Source: Robinsoniella peoriensis (lineage in GTDB: Bacteria; Bacillota; Clostridia; Lachnospirales; Lachnospiraceae). From it: a stretch of 64,000 nt of DNA. Made by a program: the position numbers and the translations under genes. Shown here piece by piece: positions 26,200 to 35,856 of the stretch. Every line of letters starts with the position of its first letter. Position 1 is the first letter of the stretch. Location: contig NZ_JTGN01000019.1 of NCBI RefSeq assembly GCF_000797495.1, positions 62,001 to 126,000 of the forward strand. The letters run 5' to 3'. Below the pieces are notes generated by a model, which was given only the letters and a program-made list of their open reading frames with translations, was not told the DNA's origin and ran no database searches.

Positions 26200-26362
26200 T
26201 GCGAACGGGTCATTGGTTTTTAATTCCGATGAATAGTTCGTTTTTTTATGCCTTTTCCTGGGTCATTATAATGAAATAAATTCTTATATGTTAAATCATG
26301 GTATAAGCGGTATTTCTTTTGCCCTAATTGGTTAATTGGTGATGGGAAGGATTTGTGAAATA
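26200..26362 (+). promoter_or_regulatory. Leader of the LytTR regulator gene
   Basis: No gene is visible. It contains a TATAAT at 26267-26272 with a poor -35 and a perfect tandem octamer TAATTGGT-TAATTGGT (26325-26340), followed by the ribosome site GGGAAGGA (26344-26351). The tandem octamer may be a regulator site, since LytTR proteins bind short direct repeats. Confidence 0.4.
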
Positions 26363-27103
26363 ATGATTACAGTGATTTTTTGCGATGATGAATTGACTGT
26401 TATACAAAGATATATTAAGTTGTTTGACAACATAAAAAAAAAGATAAATGAACAGATTTGTATAGAAATATATACCAGTGGTGAACAGGTATTATTTCAT
26501 ATTTCAGAAAGGCCGGAAGCGGTAGCTGTGCTGTTTCTAGATATTCAAATGACAGGTTTAGACGGCATTGCTACCGCTAAAACCCTTCGTAAGATGGGAT
26601 GTTTTGCAGAAATTATTTTTCTTAGTGCTTATAAACAATATGTGTTCGAATCTTTTGAAGTACATCCATTTCATTATTTATTAAAAGATATAATAAAACC
26701 AAAGTACTTTGAAACTGTCTTCTTCAAGGCTTTGGAAAAATACAAACAACGGCGGGATCATTTTTATTCCTTTCGTACTTCTGATTCATTTGTTCATCTC
26801 GATATTGCACATATTTTATTTATTGAGGTTTACCAGAAAATGATAACCATCCATTGCCAGGATCAGGTTTATCGTTTTAGAGGTACGATTTCGAAGCTTT
26901 GCAATGAATTTATTCCCCATGGTTTTCTAAAACTCAGTCAGAGTTGTTTAATTAATTATGATTATCTGGATTATATAAAAGAAGGTACCGCTTATCTTTC
27001 TACAGGAGAAGCTCTGCCTATATCGAGGCGGTACCGTAAGGATGTAAACACAGAACTCAACAGTCGGGTTTTATCAAATTATTCGTCTCTATATAATATA
27101 TAG
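26363..27103 (+). CDS. LytTR-type response regulator (AgrA-like)
   Basis: The start is set at ATG 26363, 11 bases after GGGAAGGA; an earlier in-frame start adds nine residues without a receiver motif. The 246-residue product has a receiver domain with the acidic pair in CDDE (residues 7-10), phospho-acceptor Asp60 (FLDIQMTG), and a C-terminal LytTR DNA-binding domain (about 140-240; LKLSQSCLINYDYL, LPISRRYRKDV). It is encoded convergently with a GHKL kinase, a probable partner. The leader contains one end of the invertible segment, so in this orientation it may be read from the switch promoter. It may activate the surface operon or other virulence-type genes. Confidence 0.88.
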   Translation: MITVIFCDDELTVIQRYIKLFDNIKKKINEQICIEIYTSGEQVLFHISERPEAVAVLFLDIQMTGLDGIATAKTLRKMGCFAEIIFLSAYKQYVFESFEVHPFHYLLKDIIKPKYFETVFFKALEKYKQRRDHFYSFRTSDSFVHLDIAHILFIEVYQKMITIHCQDQVYRFRGTISKLCNEFIPHGFLKLSQSCLINYDYLDYIKEGTAYLSTGEALPISRRYRKDVNTELNSRVLSNYSSLYNI

Positions 27104-27109
27104 AAGGAA

Positions 27110-28894
27110 TTATACATTTTTTTCTCCACACTCTAAATGTACTTCTGCCAGACATCTGCCTTCATGGATACAAATATCAAAACTGCCTTGATAATTTTTC
27201 AAAGCTTTTCTGATGCTTAGTAAACCATAACCATGCTGCATGGAATTCCTTTTAGAGGTAACCTTAAAATTAACATACGGAGATTCCACCGTATTTTCAA
27301 TCTGGATAAATAAAATTCTATGGCGATATACCATTATCATTGATATTTCTTTCGGAGATAATTTTAATTTTTCAGTTGCTTCAATGGCATTATCTATCAG
27401 GTTTCCCATAATAGAAATCCAATCATCATCTTTGATATTTAACTGGCGGGGTATTTCTAATTTAGTTTTAAAAGTAATATTTTTATTTTTTGATTCCATT
27501 TGTTTTTCTGTTAAAATCGCATCCAGTACAGGATTTCCTGTTTCAAAATATTTTTTCGGACGTTTCATTTCATTTATTAACTTTCCCATATAATTTAAGC
27601 ATTCCTTATTCATCCCCTGTTCCACCATAGTATAAATAGATAACATTCTATTTTTCATATCGTGCCGGAAAACAGTCAGGTCTTTATAGGATTGTATCAT
27701 TCCAGCATAATGCCGAACTTGTGTTTTTAAATGTATTTTTAATGCCTGATTCTGAACCTGCTCCCGGACTGCTCCCGAAAAAAAAGTGCAATAACGATTT
27801 AAAATAAAACATAATAATATAAAAATAGTGATATAACTTGATCCAACTCCTATTCCAAAACTACGGTATACCTTTGGATAGAAAAAAAATCCATCTATAA
27901 TAAAAGTAAAAAAATAAAGGACCGATATCAGCTGCCTTCCTCTATCTTTCGATCTTATATGTGCTAATACTGCCATTCCAAGACCGATTGCGGCGGCTGG
28001 ATACCAGACCATCTGCATGTCCAGATAACCAAATTTATGCGTAAATTCTCCCAGGGTTCCTATGTAAAATAAATACCTATAAAAAGTTGTTGTTGTTTTC
28101 AGAATTTTCCTCCACTTTTTGTTTTCCACATATCCTAAATATTGTATTAAATAAATAATGCCAAAATAGAAACAGAAATAATTGATATAATAGATTAATA
28201 CATAATTATTGAGAAATTGCAAAATTAACCTGCATTCTGTTAGGAGCCATACACCGATACACATATATGCTTTTCCCACATAATTTCCCTCCTTAACCGG
28301 TATACAATAAAAAATATTTAGAATCGCAGATGTTATAATTGATATACTTCCCATAAGAAAAATCAAAATGCCAATTATAGATTGCGGCAGTTCCTTTTTT
28401 AACTGAGCTGTCACTATATCCGTCCTGTTACCAATTAATACGGTTGGTTCTCTCATATACGAGATAGGGTAACTAGAACGCATTTCCATTACCAGTTCCA
28501 TACCATTATATCCTTTTGGAAGGTCTACAAACAAATAGAGCATCCTTGTGACAGGGAGTTCATGTGTGCCGCAACTAAAATGATATATTTCTTTCCCATC
28601 CAACTTTACTTGTAATTTCGAATACGTTGACCCTATCAACAGACACGGGTTGTTGTACTCTTTCGCATTCAATACTTTACTAACTGTAATCCTGTGTTCT
28701 TTTCGATAACTTAATGTTTGTGATAAACCCTCTTTTTGAAAAGAGTCCCATACGACAAGCTCACTCTTGACTAGGGATTTCTTCATAACATCCGGCATTT
28801 TGCCTCTAAACGATAATCCTTGAACTAATAAAAAAATAAATATTACAAAAATAAAACCGGGAAATACTTTTCTTACCTTCACCATACTAGCCAT
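27110..28894 (-). CDS. GHKL sensor histidine kinase (AgrC-like)
   Basis: A 594-residue membrane kinase. After an N-terminal helix (residues 9-26) comes an extracellular beta-rich domain of about 140 residues, then seven or so helices (about 170-370), resembling the 7TMR-DISM sensor layout. The cytoplasmic part has a FRHDMKNR phospho-acceptor His box, a GNLIDNAIEA N box and a GYGLLSIRKAL G box, typical of the AgrC/GHKL type that pairs with LytTR regulators. The ATG at 28894 has a perfect AGGAGG. The gene is tail-to-tail with the regulator with six bases between stops, an unusual arrangement for a two-component pair. The extracellular ligand is unknown. Confidence 0.85.
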   Translation of the reverse strand: MASMVKVRKVFPGFIFVIFIFLLVQGLSFRGKMPDVMKKSLVKSELVVWDSFQKEGLSQTLSYRKEHRITVSKVLNAKEYNNPCLLIGSTYSKLQVKLDGKEIYHFSCGTHELPVTRMLYLFVDLPKGYNGMELVMEMRSSYPISYMREPTVLIGNRTDIVTAQLKKELPQSIIGILIFLMGSISIITSAILNIFYCIPVKEGNYVGKAYMCIGVWLLTECRLILQFLNNYVLIYYINYFCFYFGIIYLIQYLGYVENKKWRKILKTTTTFYRYLFYIGTLGEFTHKFGYLDMQMVWYPAAAIGLGMAVLAHIRSKDRGRQLISVLYFFTFIIDGFFFYPKVYRSFGIGVGSSYITIFILLCFILNRYCTFFSGAVREQVQNQALKIHLKTQVRHYAGMIQSYKDLTVFRHDMKNRMLSIYTMVEQGMNKECLNYMGKLINEMKRPKKYFETGNPVLDAILTEKQMESKNKNITFKTKLEIPRQLNIKDDDWISIMGNLIDNAIEATEKLKLSPKEISMIMVYRHRILFIQIENTVESPYVNFKVTSKRNSMQHGYGLLSIRKALKNYQGSFDICIHEGRCLAEVHLECGEKNV

Positions 28895-29038
28895 AATCTA
28901 TGCCTCCTAATTAATCTAATTTTTTGCACCACTTATAGGAAAACCTTTATCAAAGTATTCTTAGGTTTGCAGTACAAACAAATTATATAATAAAAAACAC
29001 ATCTTAATTGAAGTATGCCAAAGTGAATTTTCAAAAAA

Positions 29039-29091
29039 CGCAGGTCAGATGCAAGTAAAGGAGCTATTCTCCCTTTCCGCTTCTGCCTGCG
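29039..29091 (-). terminator. Bidirectional intrinsic terminator
   Basis: CGCAGG (29039-29044) and CCTGCG (29086-29091) close a long imperfect stem containing AAAGGAG/CTCCCTTT. T runs follow on both strands (TTCTTTTT rightward, TTTTTTGA leftward). It would end transcripts of the AraC-type gene before the kinase gene. Confidence 0.75.
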
Positions 29092-29158
29092 TTCTTTTTA
29101 CTTAATATTTGAACTAACCTGCCCTGTCTCTCAATCCACTAGTATAGCTGAACTAATC

Positions 29159-30070
29159 CTATAACCTACAAACCGGAACTGCCTGCTTCGCCCCCATGAC
29201 CGTATTCGCTCCATAATTGAACTTCGGTGCCAGCGTGGAATCCAATTGATATCCATAAGCTTTCGCATTATACTTTTCAATGGCATATTGGACACTGTCA
29301 ATAGCTACACAGAAATCCTCTTCCTTTTCATATGGTTCCGATTGAAAATAAAGCATTTCACAAGGTTCCAGTTCAACCACATCGCATCCATTTGGAATAG
29401 CTCCTGCATAATCGTAAGGCACTTCCACTCCTGCTGCTACGGCAGAGGTTCCTTCTTTCACCAGATGTGCCGGAAGTTCCAAAATGGCCGCCAGATCATA
29501 TTTCTCAGGAATGCTGTTAAATAAACCTTCCCAATCACACCCTGCTTCCTGGCAGAAAGAAAAGTAATCCACAGCTGTTGCCGAACGCATCAGTATTATC
29601 TTTCTTTTTGGTCTTGATACTGCAGTAATCATACATAATTTCATTTCTTTACACATACTTCTGTCCTCCTTGTGATTAATTAACGTAAAATAATTTCGGA
29701 TCGGGTACTGAACAAACAATGGAATAGGATCCGGTGAATTCCGGTACGAACTGGGCGTAACATGGAAAGCCTCCCAAAATGCCTTTACATATCCCTCATG
29801 GGATTGATAACTGCAGTTCAGTGCAATATCCAGAATTCGCTGGCTGCTATTCAATAATTCCAGGGAACTATCCGACAGACGGATTGCCCTGACGTACTCT
29901 TTCGGTGTCTTTCCGATAAATTCCTTAAATATTCTGTCTCCGTGCCTTTTCGAATATCCTCCGCAGGAATACATTTCTTCAAAAGAAAATTCTTCACTTT
30001 CCACATGATCCCGTATATAATCCTGCATCCTTTGTACAGCATTTACTTTTTCCATGTCCCACTGCTTCAT
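29159..30070 (-). CDS. AraC-family regulator with GyrI-like effector domain
   Basis: A 303-residue protein. Residues 10-110 form an AraC-type double helix-turn-helix (GGYSKRHGDRIFKEFIGKTP, then ILDIALNCSYQSHEGYVKAF). The C-terminal part (about 140-303) resembles the GyrI/Rob effector-binding fold, with PKFNYGANTVMGAKQAVPVC at the end. Members such as Rob or BltR-type proteins sense small molecules. It is flanked by terminators on both sides and so is probably monocistronic. Its target is unknown; adjacency to the glucuronide operon does not by itself show control of it. Confidence 0.85.
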   Translation of the reverse strand: MKQWDMEKVNAVQRMQDYIRDHVESEEFSFEEMYSCGGYSKRHGDRIFKEFIGKTPKEYVRAIRLSDSSLELLNSSQRILDIALNCSYQSHEGYVKAFWEAFHVTPSSYRNSPDPIPLFVQYPIRNYFTLINHKEDRSMCKEMKLCMITAVSRPKRKIILMRSATAVDYFSFCQEAGCDWEGLFNSIPEKYDLAAILELPAHLVKEGTSAVAAGVEVPYDYAGAIPNGCDVVELEPCEMLYFQSEPYEKEEDFCVAIDSVQYAIEKYNAKAYGYQLDSTLAPKFNYGANTVMGAKQAVPVCRL

Positions 30071-30215
30071 TCCGATACCTCTTTCTCATTTTATATCTTT
30101 TCAAATTTATTTTCTTGAACTGATTGGACAAGATTTTTTCTCCTGCCGCTTCCTCTTTTATTATAATGCTTTTTCACCTAACAGTGTTAAAAATTAAATA
30201 TCATAAAGGCAAAGC

Positions 30216-30244
30216 AAAACCGGGCGCGTCCTGCGCCCGGTTTT
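30216..30244 (-). terminator. Intrinsic terminator of the glucuronide operon
   Basis: AAAACCGGGCGC (30216-30227) and GCGCCCGGTTTT (30233-30244) form a perfect 12-bp stem with a 5-base loop, four bases after the GH88 stop codon on the minus strand. The strong GC stem and T tail fit rho-independent termination of the operon running from 35856. Confidence 0.9.
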
Positions 30245-30248
30245 ATCC

Positions 30249-31391
30249 CTACCAGTAAATCTCCCAATCCTTTGACAATCTCGTAAGCAGCTCCATATAG
30301 AAGTAATCTCCCCAGATAACACATTCATCCACACCCCTTGCTGCACTTTCCGGGATGGGGTTATAAGGCGTGGATTTCGCATACACACCATGAAGCAGTA
30401 ACCCGTTGGATTCCCCCACATCACCGACACTATAGTCTTCTGCCAGTGACTGCGCAATCTTCTCTGCAAATTCACTATATCTTTGAGCTTCCTCTTTTGG
30501 CAGATACTTTGCCATTTCCAGCATACCGCAAGCTGCTATAGCGGCCGCTGAGGAATCCCTTGGCTCCTCGCCATCCATAAATTCCAAATCCCAATAGGGA
30601 ATCAAATCATCAGGAAGACGTTTGATAAAAAATTCTGTTACCCTGTAGAACAGGTCAATACATGTTTGATCTTTCGTATAGCGATATCCCAGTGCCATAC
30701 CATATATTCCCCAGGCCTGTCCTCTTGCCCACGCGGATCCGTCCCGGTAACCCTGATAGGTACATCCCCGTACAGGAGCACCCGTTTTGGGGTCAAAAAA
30801 GAAGGTATGGTAAGTAGAAGAATCCGGGCGTATCAGATTTGCCATACTGGTTCTAGTATGTGCCAGGGCAATCGCCCGGTACTTTTCATCTCCCGTAACA
30901 TCCGATGCCCAATATAAAAGGGGTACATTTAAAAGACAGTCAATAATCAGACGGTAATTTTCTTCCACTCCCATAGTGCCCCATGCCTGTATAAACTGTC
31001 CTTTTTCCTGAAAGCGTGTCAGGAGCTGGTCCGCTGCCAGAACCGCTGCCTTCTTAGCGGCTTCACTACCCGTTAATTTGTATCCGGCAACGCAGGAAAG
31101 GGAATAAAGAAATCCCAGGTCATGGTGATCCACATCAATTTTTCTTTCCATACGGTCTAAAAAGCTGTCCACCTCTTTTAAAGCTTCTCTTTTGAAATCC
31201 TCATTGCCTGTCCGCTCATATGCCAGCCAATACTCACCGGTACAGAATCCGGTAGTCCAATCCACATTCTTTACAGACGGATAAAAGTTATTCTCACTGC
31301 AGGAATGCCGGAAGCAATCTCTAAAGTTGTCCAGATTTTCATGCAATAGCGCACATGCCCGATCCAATGATTTATTTAAATACTCAGTCAT
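30249..31391 (-). CDS. ugl: GH88 unsaturated glucuronyl hydrolase
   Basis: A 380-residue (alpha/alpha)6-barrel enzyme without signal peptide. The two family aspartates are visible: Asp91 in DHHDLGFLYSLS and Asp151 in LIIDCLLNVPLLYWAS, the latter being the acid/base that hydrates the 4,5-double bond. AWARGQAWGIYGMALGY is another family block. It removes unsaturated uronic acid from oligosaccharides produced by polysaccharide lyases outside the cell, for example on glycosaminoglycans or microbial/plant gums. It is the last gene of an operon with an ABC importer, so oligosaccharides are probably taken up first. The exact polymer is not determinable. Confidence 0.92.
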   Translation of the reverse strand: MTEYLNKSLDRACALLHENLDNFRDCFRHSCSENNFYPSVKNVDWTTGFCTGEYWLAYERTGNEDFKREALKEVDSFLDRMERKIDVDHHDLGFLYSLSCVAGYKLTGSEAAKKAAVLAADQLLTRFQEKGQFIQAWGTMGVEENYRLIIDCLLNVPLLYWASDVTGDEKYRAIALAHTRTSMANLIRPDSSTYHTFFFDPKTGAPVRGCTYQGYRDGSAWARGQAWGIYGMALGYRYTKDQTCIDLFYRVTEFFIKRLPDDLIPYWDLEFMDGEEPRDSSAAAIAACGMLEMAKYLPKEEAQRYSEFAEKIAQSLAEDYSVGDVGESNGLLLHGVYAKSTPYNPIPESAARGVDECVIWGDYFYMELLTRLSKDWEIYW

Positions 31392-31411
31392 CTATTTCCT
31401 CCATCTACTGT

Positions 31412-32473
31412 CTACGCTAATGGAATACATGCATTCCATGCACAATTCATGGTAATAAAATCAACATCCGTTCCGTCATTTGTGGCTACAAACAAATGTG
31501 TTGCTTCTCCATTTTCATCTATGAGCAGAAATGGCCGGTCCATATTGCCCATCTTACGCACTTTTCCATCATCCCAAAGTATGTCACGGGTGAATGACGG
31601 TCCTGACCGGACATTCCATTTGACACCGTCTTCACTGGTTGCATATACACCGTCTCCGATATTTCCTGTATAGATGCCGTTAAAGTCTTTGGCAATCATG
31701 GCATACCCCGTGTCCGTTCTCCAGATAAAAGGATCTTCCACTTCACCGCCATCCTCAAATAAAGGTTTATCCGTGATTCTTTCATAAGGTCCCGACCAAT
31801 GGGGTGCCCATGCTGCCCCTAATTTCATTCCGCTATACATCTCATTGCCTGATTTATATTCTCCATAAGGAGGTTTCTTCCAGCTTCTGGTCTTATATAC
31901 TAACAGGCAGCTGCCATCCGGATTGATACAAGGTGCCGGATTAGAAGTGAAGAAATCATCAAAGTGTCCCGGGCGGACATCCAGTAAAGGGCGGTCAGAA
32001 CGTTTCCATGGACCGAAAATGCTCTTTGACGTTGCCATTCCAATCCGCTTATTGCTGCGTGAGCAAATCCACTGATAGCTTTCAAAATTCAGGCTTCCAT
32101 CCTGGGGTATATCCGGATATGGATATGTAGACCCCATGTAGAACAGTACGTAGGTATCACCATGCTTTTGAATTACCGGGTTGTGTGTAATACGTCCATC
32201 CCAGTATCCTGCGGCTCTGGGAGGTAACACTACCTCCTCAAATATATAGGGACCCTCAGGAGTCCCGGAAACAGCTCTGACAACCTCACTGTCTATCCCC
32301 CAGCCCGGATGAAATTGATAAGTCTTTTTCCACCTGGAAGCAAACATATGGTAATTTCCATCTTCGCCTTTTATTACGCTTCCACACCAAACCCAGTAAT
32401 CCTCCATGGAGAATCCACCCTTCAACGGTGCGGGTTTAAAAAATTTATGTAATTGACATTCCTCTCGTCTCAT
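31412..32473 (-). CDS. Five-bladed beta-propeller glycoside hydrolase-like protein (GH43/GH117-type)
   Basis: The ATG at 32471-32473 is chosen because family-like sequence starts at MRREECQLHKFFKPAPL; an in-frame start 30 codons earlier is possible. The 353-residue product has propeller blade landmarks of clan GH-F/J-type enzymes: WVWCGSVIKGEDGNYHMF, GRITHNPVIQKHGDTYVLFY, FTSNPAPCINPDGS and GEVEDPFIW. There is no signal peptide, so it acts in the cytosol on imported oligosaccharides, before or after the GH88 hydrolase. The catalytic acids cannot be assigned with confidence. A 17-base leader motif before this start recurs before the permease at 52297. Confidence 0.7.
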   Translation of the reverse strand: MRREECQLHKFFKPAPLKGGFSMEDYWVWCGSVIKGEDGNYHMFASRWKKTYQFHPGWGIDSEVVRAVSGTPEGPYIFEEVVLPPRAAGYWDGRITHNPVIQKHGDTYVLFYMGSTYPYPDIPQDGSLNFESYQWICSRSNKRIGMATSKSIFGPWKRSDRPLLDVRPGHFDDFFTSNPAPCINPDGSCLLVYKTRSWKKPPYGEYKSGNEMYSGMKLGAAWAPHWSGPYERITDKPLFEDGGEVEDPFIWRTDTGYAMIAKDFNGIYTGNIGDGVYATSEDGVKWNVRSGPSFTRDILWDDGKVRKMGNMDRPFLLIDENGEATHLFVATNDGTDVDFITMNCAWNACIPLA

Positions 32474-32618
32474 ATTTATTCCCAATGCATATTGCAGGCA
32501 AGCCTGCAATACTGCCACAATTAAACAGGTTGAAAGAAACACATCGTGGCGTCCTTTCTGCATTGTAATTTTCTTTCAACCTTACCCTGCTTATCAATCT
32601 TTATTTTATTTTGTCTGA

Positions 32619-33449
32619 TTACCCTTTTAATCCACTTGTAGCAATACCTTCTACGAAATAACGCTGGCAGAACACATACAATATTACAATGGGAATCAGG
32701 CTGACCACGCTTGCCGCCATAATAAGCTGGTATTCCGTAGAATATTGTCCTACAAACATCCGGATTCCAAGTGGTATGGTTTTATTAGCTTCACTGCTGA
32801 AATAAATCATGGGACCCATAAAATCATTCCACACAGTTACAAAAGTAAATATCGTCAGTGTAGCCATTGCCGGTTTAGCCAGTGGAACTACAATTCGCCC
32901 AAAGGTTCCATACTCCGACAGACCATCAATACGTGCTGCCTCTAAGAGCTCATCTGGAATTCCCTGGAAAAACTGTTTTAACAGGAATACACCAAATGCC
33001 GCAAAGCTTTGAAGCAGAATATATCCCAAATGGGTATCTACCAGTCCCATTTTTTGCAGCATTACATACTGGGGAAGCATAAAAATCTGCCACGGAATCG
33101 CAATGGTTGCCACATAACACAGAAATAATGTATCCCGTCCTTTGAATTTACACTTCGTAAATCCATATGCTGCAAAGGCACAGGTTGCCAGCTGAATAAT
33201 CGTAACAATTACCGTCAGTTTTGTACTATTAAAGATAAACAGGGCAAAATCTATTTTCTGCCATATTTTGATATAGTTTCCCCATTGAAATACCTCCGGA
33301 ATCCATTGTATCGGACTGGTAAATACTTCATTAGAAGTTTTGAGGGATGCAGACATCATCCATATTAACGGCAGCAGCGTCACCACTACAATGATACTTA
33401 GTCCTGCATATATCAAGGTGCGCACTACCGGATTTCTCTTTTCTACCAT
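32619..33449 (-). CDS. Carbohydrate ABC transporter permease (MalG type)
   Basis: A 276-residue inner-membrane protein with six helices and the EAA loop (EAARIDGLSEYGTFGRIVVP, about residues 185-205) that contacts the ATPase. The end, YFVEGIATSGLKG, is the MalG-type signature. It pairs with the MalF-type permease encoded 14 bases upstream and the binding lipoprotein. No ATPase gene is in the operon; Firmicute CUT1 systems commonly share an MsmX-type ATPase encoded elsewhere. Substrate: probably unsaturated glucuronyl oligosaccharides, judged by the GH88 neighbour. Confidence 0.93.
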   Translation of the reverse strand: MVEKRNPVVRTLIYAGLSIIVVVTLLPLIWMMSASLKTSNEVFTSPIQWIPEVFQWGNYIKIWQKIDFALFIFNSTKLTVIVTIIQLATCAFAAYGFTKCKFKGRDTLFLCYVATIAIPWQIFMLPQYVMLQKMGLVDTHLGYILLQSFAAFGVFLLKQFFQGIPDELLEAARIDGLSEYGTFGRIVVPLAKPAMATLTIFTFVTVWNDFMGPMIYFSSEANKTIPLGIRMFVGQYSTEYQLIMAASVVSLIPIVILYVFCQRYFVEGIATSGLKG

Positions 33450-33463
33450 TTTCTCTTACTCCT

Positions 33464-34387
33464 TTACATATAATCAGAAAACTTTTTCTCCATTCGGAAC
33501 ATCACTACCGTAATCGTTCCCACTATGAGAAATAGAATCATAGATGCAGCACTTGCCATTCCAAAACGCATATAAGAGAAAGACTGGTCGTAAATATATG
33601 TACTAAGCAAGGTAGTCGCAGTACCCGGTCCCCCCTCAGTAAGTACAAAAATAAGGTCAAATGTCTTGAAGCTGTTAATCGTAAGCATCATAAATACAAA
33701 AAAATGATTTGGTGTCAGCATTGGAAATGTAATTCCTTTAAATATCTGCCACTTAGATGCTCCGTCAATCTTAGCCGCTTCATATACGGAGGAAGGAATG
33801 CCCTGAAGAGCAGCCAGATAAATAATCATAAAATAACCCATATTACGCCAGATACTGACGATAATAACTCCAGTCAGAGCCCAGTCCGTAGAAGAAAACC
33901 AACCCGGAAGATATTGTTCTGCAAATCCCACTGCTTCCAGAGCTACGTTAACAGGACCGCCGTCTTTCATAAACATAGCTTTCCATACTGCTCCGATCGC
34001 TACAACAGAAGCTACATAAGGAAAAAATATGGCACTCCTGAAAAATGTAGTCCCCTTTAATTTCTGATTTACTAAAATAGCAAGTCCTAACGCAGCCGCC
34101 ATACTGAGTATGACGGTAAAAAAGCTGTATTGCAGAGTCTGTGTTAAGGATGCTTTGAACACCCGGTCACCGAAAATAGCAAAAAAGTTATCCAATCCTG
34201 CAAACTTCATTTCTGTAAACCCGTCCCACTCCATAAAGCTGAGAACAAATGAAAATACTACCGGGATTAATACAAAAACTGCAAAGCCAATAAAGTTCGG
34301 TAGAATAAATGACATACCAACCAGGGTATTCCGTGTTCCCAGAGACATTTTTCTACGGCTCTTATCCTTTTCTCTTTTAATAATCAA
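33464..34387 (-). CDS. Carbohydrate ABC transporter permease (MalF type)
   Basis: A 307-residue protein with a basic N-terminus, six helices and the EAA loop EAAKIDGASKWQIFKGITFP (about 205-225). TEGGPGTATTLLSTYIY near the C-terminus is typical of MalF/UgpA-type CUT1 subunits. It forms the translocation pore with the MalG-type partner encoded downstream. Confidence 0.93.
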   Translation of the reverse strand: MIIKREKDKSRRKMSLGTRNTLVGMSFILPNFIGFAVFVLIPVVFSFVLSFMEWDGFTEMKFAGLDNFFAIFGDRVFKASLTQTLQYSFFTVILSMAAALGLAILVNQKLKGTTFFRSAIFFPYVASVVAIGAVWKAMFMKDGGPVNVALEAVGFAEQYLPGWFSSTDWALTGVIIVSIWRNMGYFMIIYLAALQGIPSSVYEAAKIDGASKWQIFKGITFPMLTPNHFFVFMMLTINSFKTFDLIFVLTEGGPGTATTLLSTYIYDQSFSYMRFGMASAASMILFLIVGTITVVMFRMEKKFSDYM

Positions 34388-34464
34388 ACCTCAATTCCTC
34401 CTTAAAACAACGGTGGGCACTTACATACCTTTCCGTAATATTATCATTTATCCACCTTAAACGT

Positions 34465-35856
34465 TTACTTCTGGATTTCTTCACTCCGTTCAGCCATTTC
34501 AGCCAAACCTTCTTCAATACTTACCTCTCCTAACATAATAAGACCATGAACCTCTGTCAGCACAGAATCCACTTCCGTAACGTTTTCCCCAATCGGTCTG
34601 TCTGCTGCAATGCTCTTCACCTTGAATGCTTCTGCAAGCCCTTCCGGCATACCTTCCAATGAAGCAATTTCCGTTAAAACGCTGTCATTAAGCCGAGCCG
34701 GAACAGCGCCGACTTTCGCATATTCGCCAGCACATTCATCACTGCTTAAGAAATTAATAAATTTCCATGCAGCATCCTGCTTCTTGGATGTAGGGTTTAT
34801 AACCAGTGGTGTACTTGCTCCAACGGTATATCCTGCTTCTACGTTTTCCGGGTGAGGCATTGTCGCTACTCCCCAATTGGTTACTTCTGTATCTCCGGCT
34901 TTAATAGCAGCTGTTAAGGTAGTCACATACCAGGTTCCCATAGGCATCATTGCAACATTACCTGCCTGAAAAGCACTGGAGTAATGAATATTAGCACTTT
35001 GCAGCGAACCAAAGTCCTGTATAATTCCATCATCCTGCATACCTACAGCCATTTCATAATAAGGTTTAAAGAAATCATATCCGGTGCTGAAGTCAAGTGT
35101 ATCATGCTTTCCGTCCTGAATACCTAAATTCTGTACCTGTGTCTGCCATGTATGGATATAAGCGCCGTATACATCCTCACTAGCCACTTCTCTGGCTGTC
35201 TTTTCAAATTCTGCCCAGGTCATATCATTTGTCGGATACGCAACCCCTGCTGCATCAAATAAGTCCTTATTGTAATACAATACATAATAGTCTGTACGAA
35301 CCGGCATCGCGTACTGTTTTCCTTCAATATTAAACGGCTGGTCCGTACCGTTAAATCCGGTCATGTCCACATTATCTTTTGCAATTCTATCCGTCAAATC
35401 TAGCATCTGGCCTTTTTTGTACAAGTCATACGTATTAGGCGCATCTTTAATGAAGTATGCATCTAATTCGCTTCCTCCATTTAACATCACATTTAATTTT
35501 GTATTATAATCTGTAGACGGGATATCAATAACCTCTACCTTAATATCAGGATATTTTGCTTCAAATGCAGCAATTGCATTGGAAGTACTGTCATTAGAGG
35601 TATAATCCCATGTTGCCAGCTTAATACTTGTCGCCTCACCGGAACCACCCGTTTCTCCTGCGTTTTCCCCTGACGTATCCCCGGCGGTTTCTCCTGAACT
35701 TTCTCCTGACGTATCTCCTGAATTTTCTGATGCTGTTGTGGTTCCTTCTGACGCTGCCTTGCTGCTCGTCTCCTTAGGAGCGCCTGTCCCACCGCATCCA
35801 CTTAATAATGACCCGCAAATACTAATCCCCATAATGATTGCTGCTAATCGTTTCAT
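34465..35856 (-). CDS. Extracellular sugar-binding lipoprotein
   Basis: The start is set at ATG 35854-35856 (AGGAGA six bases upstream), giving a proper lipoprotein signal peptide with lipobox LLSGC at residues 17-21; the longer open frame adds 32 unlikely residues. The 463-residue product has a Ser/Glu/Thr/Gly-rich tether after the cysteine (SGESSGETAGDTSGE) and a family 1 solute-binding fold (IKLATWDYTSNDSTSNAIAA, WAEFEKTAREVA, GNVAMMPMGTWYV). It captures the oligosaccharide for the two permeases. The gene is divergent from its YesM/YesN pair, the likely regulator. Confidence 0.92.
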   Translation of the reverse strand: MKRLAAIIMGISICGSLLSGCGGTGAPKETSSKAASEGTTTASENSGDTSGESSGETAGDTSGENAGETGGSGEATSIKLATWDYTSNDSTSNAIAAFEAKYPDIKVEVIDIPSTDYNTKLNVMLNGGSELDAYFIKDAPNTYDLYKKGQMLDLTDRIAKDNVDMTGFNGTDQPFNIEGKQYAMPVRTDYYVLYYNKDLFDAAGVAYPTNDMTWAEFEKTAREVASEDVYGAYIHTWQTQVQNLGIQDGKHDTLDFSTGYDFFKPYYEMAVGMQDDGIIQDFGSLQSANIHYSSAFQAGNVAMMPMGTWYVTTLTAAIKAGDTEVTNWGVATMPHPENVEAGYTVGASTPLVINPTSKKQDAAWKFINFLSSDECAGEYAKVGAVPARLNDSVLTEIASLEGMPEGLAEAFKVKSIAADRPIGENVTEVDSVLTEVHGLIMLGEVSIEEGLAEMAERSEEIQK

